A stretch of 64,000 nucleotides of DNA from Polyodon spathula (Eukaryota; Chordata; Actinopteri; Acipenseriformes; Polyodontidae), in assembly GCF_017654505.1 (NCBI RefSeq), contig NC_054538.1:56710184-56774183 (forward strand), read 5' to 3'. The position numbers and the translations under genes are program-made. Below, one piece after another: positions 11,816 to 22,495 of this stretch. Below the pieces are notes generated by a model. That model did not search any database and was not told the DNA's origin. It saw nothing but the letters and a program-made list of their open reading frames with translations. How positions within the stretch are numbered: position 1 is the stretch's first letter; every line of letters begins with the position of its first letter.

Positions 11816-12369
11816 TTCAGGAACACGGGAACGGGTAAGCTAGCGGAATCTCTGTATTATACATGGATTTAAAATAATATGGATAAAACTGAAGATTTAA
11901 AGTTTTATCCACAGAAGTCGGAGTAAGAGCTGAATTAGGCAAGTACTCTTAAACAACAAGTGATGAACTTCATAAGAAATTACCTCAACCTCGTGGCGTC
12001 AGTGGGATATTAGGCTGTTTTGACTGATGGCTGTCAGAAAGCAGAGACTCTTGAGTGATGAGGAAATCATCCAACTCCATCCTTTTAAAATGTTTTAAAT
12101 TTCTTTTTAAAGATTTAAAATGAATTTGTAAAACCAAAGTATTTTTTAACTTAAGGTTTTTTTCCAATTAAGTCGCCATATGTTATAATAAATAATGTAC
12201 ACCAAAACTGTGCAAATAAGTCTGTAATTGTAACTTCAGTTTCTGGTGACCTCATGATTTTATATATAACCAGAAACTCTCAGTAGAATTCCAGACTTCT
12301 GTACATCATAAACACATGAAAAGCTCTAATTGATGCGTGAAAAGGATCCACAGATAAAAGCAGTATTTG

Positions 12370-12370
<1 letters not shown>
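11816..12370. other. unassigned non-coding stretch
   Basis: AT-rich, no recognised element. Confidence 0.5.
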
Positions 12371-12411
<41 letters not shown>

Positions 12412-12421
12412 GTTATTATTA
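12371..12421. repeat. (TTA)n microsatellite
   Basis: About 16 TTA units with one TTG interruption, directly next to the SINE tail. Confidence 0.95.
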
Positions 12422-12664
12422 TACATCCATCCATTCATCCATTATCATTAAACGCCTAATCCTTTAGGGTCGCGGTGAGCCAGAGCCTAACCTGGCTGGG
12501 CTAGCATGTGTTTGGATTGTGGGAGGAAACCGGAGTACCAGGAGAAAACACACGTGAACATGGGGAGAACATGCAAACTCCACACAGACAGACTTCTAGG
12601 CTGGAATCGAACTTAGGGCGCTGACGCTGTGAGGCAGCAGTGCCAACCACCACGTCACCATGCA
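12422..12664 (-). mobile_element. tRNA-derived SINE with ATCC-type tail
   Basis: On the minus strand the head reads GGTGGTTGGCACTGCTGCC, an A-box-like segment, followed by GTTCGATTCCAGCC, a near-perfect tRNA B box. The central body (CATGTTCTCCCC, GGTTTCCTCCCAC) and the terminal GGATGGATG tail are those of a SINE/LINE-tail family common in fish. The head is complete and the tail sits against a TTA microsatellite. Such elements are transcribed by RNA polymerase III and mobilised by LINE enzymes; this copy is diverged. Confidence 0.8.
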
Positions 12665-14282
12665 GCAGCAGCAGAATATTATGATGATGATGATGATGAT
12701 TTACTGGCTTCTCCTACCAGCCGTATAGGACACTTTCATGACTATTCGGTCTTAAAATAACAGATATAGACAGATCTGTCCATGACTTATTATTAATTTG
12801 AGAGAAAATAGGCCAGCCAAACAAGCATTTTTACCAGCATGTACTCTTGCAATGCGGTTCACGAGATATTCTTTGCACTAAACCTACCCTAGAACCCTTT
12901 TCCCTCACCTGGTCCACATGTGAGATCTTGTATTGTATGTATTTACCACAGATGACCGTAATGCTTATGAATTTATTCGTTAAAGTAATACTTACTGGTG
13001 TAGTACACGGCAAACTATTTCGCATTGATGAGGGCATGCATAAACAAAATGGTCTGAATTACTTCCCTGTCTTATGCAGCATCATAAGGAGAGTAAGGTT
13101 ATTGCATACTGTTTTTTGCTTCAAAGGGAATCTCTGTGAACCACATGTCAGATCACACCCTGACAGCCAACATTTGAAGGCCCTCTGCATAGGGGTAATT
13201 TCCATTACATGTAAGAGTGTTACTGTAGCACCAGGAGCAACACTGCCGGCATGAAGGAGGCAGCGAGGAAGATTGTAGCTGTTCTTGTTCCTACTTCTCT
13301 CAGGGGGAACTTTCAGACAGAGCTGTTTTGAGTAGTCAGTAAAATAGGAAATGCATTATTTATTTTTGTTCGTGTTGGTAGACACTTTGACTTTTGTACA
13401 TTCAGTTGTTTGCTGTGTCTGTTGTGGTTTTCATGAGGGAAGAATGACCTTACTAGTACACATACATATATTCATTCATTTATTATTATTATTATTATCA
13501 TCATCGATACAAATGTATTAAACTCCAGTTCTAAACAGCACCTCAAGCCTGAGTGAGGCTCCTTAGATGAGGGGAGGGAGACAGTGCCTCCACAAACTTT
13601 AACAGAGTAACATAAAGTAAAATACTTCTATTAATCCTGGACAATTGCCGCAATGTCAGCTGCTCTTCTGCATTTTCCAACTGGGTATCCGGGCGAATTC
13701 ATAAATTCTAGTAGTAGTGAATTTTAGAAACAGGTTTTTTAAATTGACTAGCAGTGAATTGCACTGGAGAATCTATTGGTAAATGAGGATTATAACTTTG
13801 TTGATCCCCCCCCCTTTTTTTGAGACTTCAATTTTAAGAAAACACCTTTTTTGTGTTTTTAAATACTTTTTTCCTACATGCTCAACACCAATAAACCCTT
13901 GTTTTCAACATTTTATTCCATGAATAATTTGTGTGTTTGTTTTTAGTTAAACTGCTAGAAACTATTATTTTTTCAATTAAAGTAATAAGTGCATAAAATC
14001 AAGTTATACATCGCACATCACATCTGTATTAAACTACTGATATTTTATTTTAGCTTATCAAGTACCTACACAAGTTCAATAACATATCATCTTTGCTTTA
14101 CTGAACATTTCTTTCCAAAACCATACTTAGACAGTAGTTAAAGTCATTTAAACAAACTGTTTCTGCCTCTGGCCATAAATGCTTTCCTCCTGTAATCGCT
14201 CGATTTTTTGTTGCCATTTTAAGGTTGTCTTTGTTTAGTCTCCAGTCACGTACAGTTTTTTCAGCATTTCGATTTAACATGT
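12665..14282. other. unassigned non-coding stretch with small microsatellites
   Basis: Holds (GAT)n near 12682-12701 and (ATT)n/(ATC)n near 13478-13505. A 135-residue forward open frame at 12847-13254 has no domain I recognise and its minus-strand shadow is equally open, so I do not call it. The rest shows nothing definite. Confidence 0.5.
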
Positions 14283-14862
14283 TGTGACAGGGTTGGCTGA
14301 GTGGTGACGTCAGGCCAGAATGCAGGAAGAAAACAAGCGCAGTACTGCAGGGCAAAAGACGTTGTGGCGCTGTTTATTTTGAAACAAAAAAATAAGTAAC
14401 AAAAAAACAGTGCTCACAGAGCAATATTAAATATTCAAACAAAAGGAAATCTTGAACACAAAGTAGCCTTAATGGATCCTTACGCTTGTTTTTCTTTTTA
14501 CTTTCAGTTTCGTTCTTGTTCCTCCTCTGTACACCCTCCCGGAACTGAGAGCGCTTCAGGTTTATATACCGTGGCTGAGGGGTTTAACTAGCTAGTAATT
14601 ATTCTGTTACCTCTCAGCCACAATCTGCACAAGTTTTTTAATTGTGGATGGGGCTTCCCTTCCACGCTGCAAAACAAGAGTTACGGCTTCTAGCAGTCAT
14701 ATTTAATAAATACAGAAAAACAATAACACGGCTGCACCGTCATATTTACACATAATAAATAATAATAATAATAATAACAACAGCATAAAACATATATACA
14801 AGCAGGGCTTTGCCCTGGCCCTTTTTAATAATGTCAGGACTCTCTCCTGCTGCCCTGCTACA
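14283..14862 (-). mobile_element. solo LTR, reverse orientation
   Basis: Plus-strand tips are TGTGACAGGG and CCCTGCTACA, so both strands read TG...CA with a ten-base inverted tip. On the minus strand a TATATAAA box (14568-14561) precedes an AATAAA signal (about 14378-14373), which fixes the transcription direction. Flanks are CATGT on the left and CATGC on the right, a five-base duplication with one change. No internal retroelement sequence adjoins. A (TAA)n run lies near its start (about 14752-14776). Confidence 0.75.
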
Positions 14863-15419
14863 CATGCCTTTTGGCAAATTCAACCATGCACAATTTCAAT
14901 CCTGTTGTAGCATTTTCTTTTTTTTTTTTTTACCGTCCTACTTTTATCCAGTCTCAAAGGTCATCTGCTTTATTGTCGCATTGCAGTTACAACGAACAGA
15001 AGAATTGAAAAGTTTAGTACTTCTAGCCAATAGCTGTTTGGTACAGATCCCAGGGACGGGTTCAATTTGAATGTTGACAAATCAATGGCTCGGGAGGGTG
15101 GGAATAAGGAAATTCATAGAGACTGACAGCTATTGTGTTAACACTAAGTGAACCAGTATAGCTGTGATGTTTCAAGAGGAGGTCAGTCAGGAGTTTGAAA
15201 GCTTGCGTTTTAACATTCAGAATGACTAAGGATAAGAAATTTAAACTTTTGATTAGACAAAAACAGTGGTTTTGTGTTTCTACCTGAATGCTGTAGATCC
15301 TGAACAAATAAATCTGCTTGTTGACAGTTAAGTTTATGTGAGCCATAACCGTGGCTGTAGTAATCCCATTGTTGCACTGGTACACTCAGTGTGTGTGTGT
15401 GTCTGTCTGTCTATGTATA
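14863..15419. other. unassigned stretch with (TG)n near its end
   Basis: No gene or element recognised. A poly-T run sits at about 14920-14932, and a TG/TCTG microsatellite at 15389-15412 directly precedes the Tc1-like element. Confidence 0.5.
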
Positions 15420-16684
15420 CTGAGTGTACAAAACATTAACATTTCCCATAAAATAGACTGACGAGGTGAATCCAGGTGAAAGCTATGATCCCTTATTGAT
15501 GTAGGCTGTTAAATCCACTTCATCAGTGTAGATGAATCGGAGACAGGTTAAAGAAGGATTTTTAAGTCTTGACACAATTGAGACGTGGATTGTGTATGTG
15601 TGCCATTCAGAGGGTAAATAGGCAAGACTGAAGAGTGAAATGCCTTTGAATGGGGTATGGTAGTAGGTGCCAGGTGCGCTGGTTTGAGTGTGTCAAGAAC
15701 TGCAACGCTGCTGGGTTTTTCACGCTCAACAGTTTCCCGTGTGTATCAAGATGAACCGCCACCCAAAGGACATCCAGTCAACAGCAGGCCAGTGGTCAAA
15801 AACGGCTCATTATGAAAGAGTCCAAAGAAGGCTGACACGAAATTGTGCGGCGCAACAGATGGGCTACAGTTAGTCAACTGACAGTCCAATACAACATTGG
15901 TGCCGAAAGACCCATAAAAGAATACACAACTCGTCGTACCTTGACATGAATGGGGTATGGCAGCCGACAACCTAACAGAGTTCCAATTCTTTAAGTAAAA
16001 CACAAGAAACTGCGGTTGCAGCGGACTAAGGAACAAAAACACTGGACGCTGGAGGATTGGAAAAACATTGCCTAGTCTGATGAATACTGGTTTCTGCTGT
16101 TTCATGCTAATGGGAGGACTATGGTATGGAGAAAACCACGAGTACATGCGTCCATCATGCCGTGTGTCAACATTGCAGGCTGGTGGTGGTGGTGTGATGG
16201 TGTGGGGGGTGTGTTTTCATGGCATACATTGGGCCCCTTGATAAAAGTGGAGTAACGTTTGACTGCCACAGGATATCTGAACATCATTGCCAATCAGGTG
16301 CATCCCTTCATGGCAGCAGTGTATCCATCTGCTAATGGATTTTTTCAGCAGGATAATGCCCCATGCCTCGAGGCTAGGATTGTCCAGGAATGGTTCCACA
16401 AACATGACAGTGAATTCAGCTTACTGCAGTGGCCTGTCCAGTCACCAGATCTCAATCCAATTGAGCATCTGTGGGATGAGATGGAACGAGCTATTTGGAG
16501 TAGAGATGCACTACCAGCCAACTTGATACAACTGTAGGAAGCACTGGAGTCAGCGTGGGCCAGCATCCCTGTGGAATGCTTTCGACACCTTGTAGAGGCC
16601 ATGCCCTGACGAATTGAGGCTGTTGTGAGGGCAAAAGGGGGTGCAACTCAATATTAGGAAGGTGTTCCTAATGTTTTGTACACT

Positions 16685-16687
<3 letters not shown>
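15420..16687 (+). mobile_element. Tc1/mariner-like transposon, full length, inactivated
   Basis: The ends are inverted: CTGAGTGTACAAAACATTA on the left, and CTGAGTGTACAAAACATTA again on reading the right end in reverse complement. This gives a 1,268-base element, the usual Tc1 size. The forward transposase is visible in pieces. It includes [12 protein letters not shown] with the second Asp (about 16338-16373), then [18 protein letters not shown] with the final acid (about 16438-16495). A stop at 16536 and several frame changes upstream disable it. It sits in a TA at the edge of a TG microsatellite. It is a different family from the 10.5-kb copy. Confidence 0.92.

Positions 16688-16719
<32 letters not shown>
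16688..16719. repeat. (TG)n microsatellite
   Basis: About 16 TG units beginning immediately at the Tc1 right end. Together with the TG run before 15412 it suggests insertion into a dinucleotide repeat. Confidence 0.95.
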
Positions 16720-16959
16720 ATAATAAATATATATAAATATGCTATGAGAGCAGATTATGTTATTGTAAAAAGATTACTGAACAAGTAGAATTGAGGAAAC
16801 AACTAGAAAAAGAATTAGCCAGGGAATGTGATGCAGTAAATATATTAAGAATTAGTACAATGACTGCAGCTGCCTGACCAGGGGGACATTTAATATGCTG
16901 GAATCAGAGACACAGGATTTGTGCCAACGCATTTTTCAAGCAGAGCAAAACTTAGGAAA

Positions 16960-17747
16960 TCAAGAGTTTGAAATGTGAACTAGACATGCACAATGTGATA
17001 GTATGTTCAATAGGGGGAGGGTTAGATTGGGGCTCATTGGAGGAGGAGGAGGAGGGGGGTTGTGAAGAAGGAATGTATGGGGGGATGGTTAATGAGTTTG
17101 AGCCATACAACAATGGAACACACAGGCCACCGCCTGTGGCTCCTGTGCGCCAAACTGTTACTATGGATACAATGGGTAATAGGACAAGAGGTACAGCACA
17201 GTATGTGCCATTGAACTCAAAAGAAAAGTCTGAATTAGTAAAGGAAGTAGGGCCAGTGGATTACACCACTGATTGGTAGGAATGGGCAGAGAGCATGGAG
17301 GCAGTACGCCATAGCAGGCCAGATTTAAGAGACCAACTGGTGTGCTGTAATAGTCGCCTGTCTGAGAGCAGACTTTAAGAATGTATTAATCTTACTCCGT
17401 ACCCATGTCCAGGGGGGGAATCCACATGTCACCAATTTAGTTCAGGAGCTGGGTTGCTAGGGATGCAGGGAGATGACGTTATGACGCGATTCACTTTCAT
17501 TAAGCAGAAACCAGGTGAGCACCCCATGGCGTATGGCAACCGTAAAAGTTAGTCGTACAAGTGCTAGGTTATAACGGTTAACTTTTTAAAAGGGCTTTTG
17601 TGACAGGCTTGGATTCACAATTTAAAGTGACTGCAGGTATTAATGTAACAGCGCAACATCCCTGGCGAACCGTTGTACACCGCTTACAGGCTACATTTCA
17701 GTTGTTGAAAGGTGAAGGGTCATTGGCACCATACCCCTCCACAAACC

Positions 17748-17784
<37 letters not shown>

Positions 17785-17920
17785 AAGTTTGCGCAATAGA
17801 AGAACCATTGAGGGGTACTAAATTTTTGTACTTTAATTGCGGGAAACCAGACCACATCTCCCGCAGGTTCACTAAACCTGGAACCAAGGGCAGATGTAGG
17901 ACCTATGCACTGACCTGACG
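16960..17920 (+). pseudogene. decayed retroviral/LTR-element gag remnant
   Basis: Three Gag-like pieces follow one another in different forward frames. The first (16968-17276) is an acidic then Pro-rich segment ending KSELVKEVGPVDYTTDW. The second (about 17470-17550) reads FIKQKPGEHPMAYGNRK, which fits the capsid major homology pattern Q-x3-E-x4-Y-x2-R. The third (about 17820-17880) reads FNCGKPDHISRRFTKPG, a CCHC zinc knuckle whose first and last Cys are lost. Internal stops and a 30-base poly-A tract (17750-17779) break it. No pol or env follows, so it is an old, incomplete endogenous copy. Which retrovirus or LTR clade it came from is not clear. Confidence 0.6.
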
Positions 17921-18172
17921 AGGCCCTTAATGAGCATTTTTCAAGAATGGACCCGGTGTCCGCAGTCAAGCATGCCTTGATAGAGGGATATACTGAGCTC
18001 CGCTAGGGGTATGGGGCCTCCCCAAAGCCGTTTTTTGTTTGGTTACTGCGGGATAGAATGAATCGGCTTTTAATCGACGGATCAGTGAGTGGAAGCCCAC
18101 TGGTCAATTTTTTTGGTCGATACTGGTGGATCCATATCTATCCTACACACCGAGCAACCCCAACGAAACCCT

Positions 18173-18583
18173 TGTAACATCTGGTACTTTTAACAGTTTT
18201 AGTAATCATCTAATTGACTAACTTGTTATTATTGAGAACTGAACTAGTTCCATATATGTAATGGTTGCTATGGGGGTCTCTCGCTCTCTTTCTCACCTTA
18301 TCTCCTTATCTGAGGAATGTATGTGTTGGAGGTTTTGGGTTTATGTACTCTTACAATGTTAAACACAGTTTGAAAACGTAGGAGAGGGCTAACACTGCCA
18401 GTTGTCCAGGGTTAATAGAGAAGAATTTTACTTCTGTTTCTGTACCGGGGCTAACTTTTTACTTTGTTTCTGTATCTGTGCATTTCTCTGTATAATTGTA
18501 TCTGTGTGTTAATAATAAAACTTGATTTTTACTGTGATTTTAAAATTGTCGTGTCAGGTAATTTTTACTCTGAGGTGTCAACA
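18173..18583 (+). mobile_element. probable 3' LTR of the gag remnant
   Basis: Begins TGTAACATCT, ends GGTGTCAACA, and has an AATAAA signal (18514-18519) about 65 bases before the end, a normal LTR layout. It lies downstream of the gag-like remnant in the same direction. No purine tract is evident just before it and no matching 5' LTR is seen, so it could also be an unrelated solo LTR. Confidence 0.45.
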
Positions 18584-19503
18584 GATATTAAGAAAATATT
18601 AGGCCTTGTTTTCTTACGTGATTTTAAATGCTTCTACCTTTGAGTATTCTTGGCTAGATATAGCGCATATTTCAAAGCAAATATATAAACTAAAAGTAGG
18701 CAGAACAGAAAGTAATAACTATTGTGTTAATTTAACTTTCACTTGATCTGTTTTTTGTTTTGATGTCTAAAGTGCATTTCATTTATAATGCCGAAAGTTC
18801 ACATTGAAACCATGGCGATTTGAAAAAATTAGTATGAGCATATCTCCAAGTAATGCAAATTTGGTACAAGGGGAACTTGCAGAAGTAATTGCTCGATATG
18901 AGTTATTTGCTGCTCACATGGAAGTAAGGAACCGTATTTACTAGGATATTAAAAACCATACAGAATTACCTGATTTCATCCATTTCCTTTACTGTGCTAT
19001 AAGAAATCAATAAAGAAATGAATTAAGCAACATTTTTTTGCAGGGCAGATTGATTAGATGAAACAACGCGTTTGTACCTATTGTAACGTAGCAGTCACCA
19101 GACACCACTCGCTACAGAGCGGCCTATAGTTATTTTGTTGGTCATTTATTTACATTTGATACACTGTCGATTAGGATTTGCTTGATTTTTGTTTTTTCAC
19201 TGCCTTAACGCTTAATTTCGAAAATATTTTTTGCAAAGTGTGTTAGCACGGTGTCATTTGACAGGCAGGTGTCCCTGGCTCTGTTTTTTGTATCACAGGC
19301 TCTGTTTGCGCTTTGTTTTCATCCACAGCAAGGAAAATAGATTTTGTACTGACAATGTCTTTCTGCTGGAAAATTTCATTTATTCAGATGATATTCAAAC
19401 ATTTTGCATGTACTATGGCAACTGTATGCATGTATGTACAGTACACTGTCACTGTTTGGAAAATGTTTGTAGCATTATAAGCGTACATTGTTTTGTTTAA
19501 TTT

Positions 19504-19552
<49 letters not shown>

Positions 19553-20476
19553 AGTAATAATAATTAATAACATAATGTGTTCAATGACAATTACATTTGC
19601 ATTGTGGCGGATGTTAGCATATTAGTGGTGTATCGACATGATGTATCTTTACTAGAGGCTTTCTTGCTGTTTTGTAGTCTGTATTTTATCCCCCCTCCGA
19701 AAATTTTTCCATCTAACTTTTTTTAAGCTCAGTAAAAACATCTGCGAACAAGAAAATCTACCCAACAAATGCTATGGAAAACAGTTTAAGCTGACTTTAA
19801 GAAGTTTTTACTTACAAGCTCGCTTGTTGGAGGTGGTTTTATTTTTTACTCTGAGCAACATTTCATTCGACACTTGTGTGGAAACCTATAACAAGCGTAT
19901 TTCTGGTCCTAGTGTCCTTCTTTGCCGTTCCAGTGACGTCAAATTGTTTAATGCGCATGCTCTGATTGAAAGAAAATGTCCCAAATGTTGTGTCTGCTGT
20001 GGGTAGGGCAGGGGGAATTTAGAGTTGAATAACCTTATTTCAATTGTTAGTTGAATACACCCCAAAAACTACGTCACCCCTTGTTTATGTAGAGGTAGCG
20101 GACCTCTAAGTCGTGACCAAGACATGGGTTCCCTCACACAAGCCCCTTCAATTAAATGAAAGGCAGTTTAAAATCGCCTTTACAGAGCAGTTTTATTGAA
20201 TTAAAAATAAGTACATATCAGGTTTCTATGGTGTAACGGGTGAGGTTGATGTTCAAAAAGAAACACCAAGTATTTAGGGTCTGTAGAGAAGTTAAAAACA
20301 ATACAAAGACAACCACACCATGGAGAGCACGGAAAAGGACAGACACAGGAAATGGGATAACTACACATAGATAAATATGAACCGTGAAGAATAAAATAAA
20401 CAAATATAAAACCACCAAAACACCAAGTGCAAAATAAACGTGCAAACAAATATCAAATCCCCAAATAAAATCAAAC
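18584..20476. other. unassigned stretch
   Basis: Mostly AT-rich. A short forward frame at about 18833-18930 (starting MSISPSNANLVQGELAEV) is followed by GTAAGG, resembling a coding exon end with a splice donor, but I cannot place the peptide. A (AAT)n microsatellite lies at 19506-19547. The last 300 bases look like the outer part of a host element into which the hAT at 20485 inserted. Confidence 0.45.
19506..19547. repeat. (AAT)n microsatellite
   Basis: About 14 AAT units. Confidence 0.95.
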
Positions 20477-20484
20477 GGCATAAC

Positions 20485-21546
20485 TAAGGCCCTGTGAATA
20501 TCGCAGAAATTTTCTTTAAAATTCAAGGCATTGTCGCGGGAAAAGTATAGTATTTTGCGGAATGTGCATGGAAATATAAAATAAATTGTGTGTAGATTTT
20601 ATTTTTGTTTTTAAAACAGCAAAATATACACAAAAGCACTGACATCAAAATTAACATCGAAGTTATTCAAGCACTTTACAATAGCTTGTGAAACAGTGTT
20701 GTAATAAACAGCCTGTAGGTAAAGTGCATGTGCAAGGACTGCTTTCAGTTCTAGTACGTCAGGTGCATGTTCACCATTTAGGCCTTGCAAAACAAATAAA
20801 ATGTGTAACCCATACTGAACGTGCATTAGTCGACTCATCAGTGACCACTGACAAGCAAGCACACTGTTTTACCAATTCCATAATATGCTGCTTGTGATAC
20901 TCTGCACCTTTAGGTAAGGTCTCAGCTGGGCTGATGAAGGAGTCACTCCACCATTTGCTACACTCTGTCTGGAAAGGGATATTTGCGCAAACAAATGCCT
21001 GTCAGGTCAGAATTTTGGACTTTTGGAAAATGGACGTCAGCGTTTTTTATTTCTTTGCAAGTAAAGCAGTCGCAGTACTGCTCTGGATTTCTGCCTTTCT
21101 CTTTTCGGTGAATCTAAATGCCTGTCAACAGACGAGTGTCGGTAGTGATCTACAGGAACGTTGCAGGAGGTACAGAAGAGCTTACCTCCATCGCAGTGTA
21201 AAACTCTGCTGGATACTGCTTTACAGGATCTTCTGCAGACACATTTTTAGCCTTTTTAGAAACCTCCATTTTCTTGTTCAGTGTGTAGTATTTTAATTTC
21301 CTGCATATAGTGATATGACAGTCACTGCACAGCACTGAGTGCATGGCGAATACTACTTGCTGGTACATAGCAGGGCTGTACAGTTTTGTTAATGTGATTT
21401 TTAAATGTTTTTTTTTTTTTTTTAATTGTATGAAATACAAATAGTTATGAAGTTATGTGTTTTCAGAATATTATAAAAATCGTAGTATTGGGCTAATTTC
21501 ACGATTTCCATGCAGCCTGTGAAATCACAATTTTCACAGGGCCTTA
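20485..21546 (-). mobile_element. hAT transposon with perfect 8-bp target duplication
   Basis: The left end reads TAAGGCCCTGTGAATATCGC and the reverse-complemented right end TAAGGCCCTGTGAAAATTG. The same eight bases, GGCATAAC, flank both sides (20477-20484 and 21547-21554). This is diagnostic for hAT insertion. On the minus strand the interior encodes fragments of a CGGBP1-like hAT protein: KNVSAEDPVKQYPAEFY (about 21340-21290), a Cys/His region, and VSQAIVKCLNNFDVNFD (about 20700-20650). Stops and frame changes disrupt it, and the length (1,062 bases) shows that the catalytic C-terminal half is deleted. It is an internally deleted, once mobilisable copy. Confidence 0.88.
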
Positions 21547-21554
21547 GGCATAAC

Positions 21555-22284
21555 TAATTCCTGTGTCTACACAGTCCTGAGGCCGAGGTGGGGTTGCACT
21601 TTGTTGTCAAATTACAGTGCAAAAGGCACATTCAATAATTAATATTGTTAACCGAAACACAAGGTGTATAAAATAATAAAAAAGAAAAAAGAAATTGTTT
21701 CAGAAACAGGTTGATATAAATAAAGGAGTGGAAAGTCAGTAATCTTAAATAAATAACCAGATAATGCGGAAAATATAGAGAAGAGAATTGGTAATCATAA
21801 ACAAATAAATACAGGAACTAAACAATAATACTCCGTAATCAGTAATAAACCTCAAAAGCAGTACTAACCTTTCAAACAGAAGCGTTCTTTGCAATGATGT
21901 GTTTTCCCTTCGGGGACTATGATGGGCTTTGGTTTTATTTTCTTTGCTGACTGGTGGAAAAATGCACTTGACGTGCCAACTTTGTGTGTTAAAATGCTTA
22001 GATCTGAAAAGTACTTTTCATGACTATATAGTGTAGAACTCAAAATATAACTCGCTAATGCTGTCTGGCACAGTAGTTCTTTTGAACAATTTGTTATGAA
22101 GTGCTTTTGCAGCTTCACCGAAAGTGTAATGTGTACAGTTAAATACACTACAGAACACTCAATGGTACTTTGACGGGCATTTTGACTAAGTCTTTCTTGG
22201 TGTCTTAAGAAAGACATCTAGTTAAAATGTTTCTTAAGAAACTTTACTTTAGTAACTCTACATAGGCTATATGATAGGTTCAGA
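21555..22284. other. unassigned stretch, continuation of the hAT target
   Basis: AT-rich with no recognised element. The 117-residue minus-strand open frame at 21864-22217 has no domain I know. It should be read as continuous with the sequence left of 20477. Confidence 0.45.
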
Positions 22285-22495
22285 TACATGATCCAGATTG
22301 GACTGAAACAAGTGTGTGTGTGTGTGTGTGTGTGTGTCATAGGTGTGTCTAATAAAGGAGATGTGCTATGTGTGTTTTTGTTATTTTACCAGGACAGTAC
22401 ACTTTGATTTGCTACACTATTTTACAAGGGTGTCCTTGTAGCCACATCAGAAGCAGGTGCCTAATAAACCTGTACTGTTTATCTGTCTATCTATA
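22285..22495 (+). repeat. dispersed repeat A, copy 1, ending in (TCTA)n
   Basis: Starts at GATTGGACTGAAACAA, runs through a TG microsatellite (22313-22338), then CTAATAAAGGAGATG and AGGGTGTCCTTGTAGCCACA, and ends in short TCTA units at about 22480-22495. The same order of blocks recurs at 32088-32311. A constant 3' end with a simple tetranucleotide tail suggests a LINE- or SINE-type retroposon end. Confidence 0.75.

Noticed and set aside
12847..13254. 135-residue forward open frame
   Set aside because: No recognisable family, an overlapping reverse frame is also open, and no splice or promoter context is seen.
15746..16147. 133-residue minus-strand open frame
   Set aside because: It is the antisense of the Tc1-like transposase at 15420-16687.
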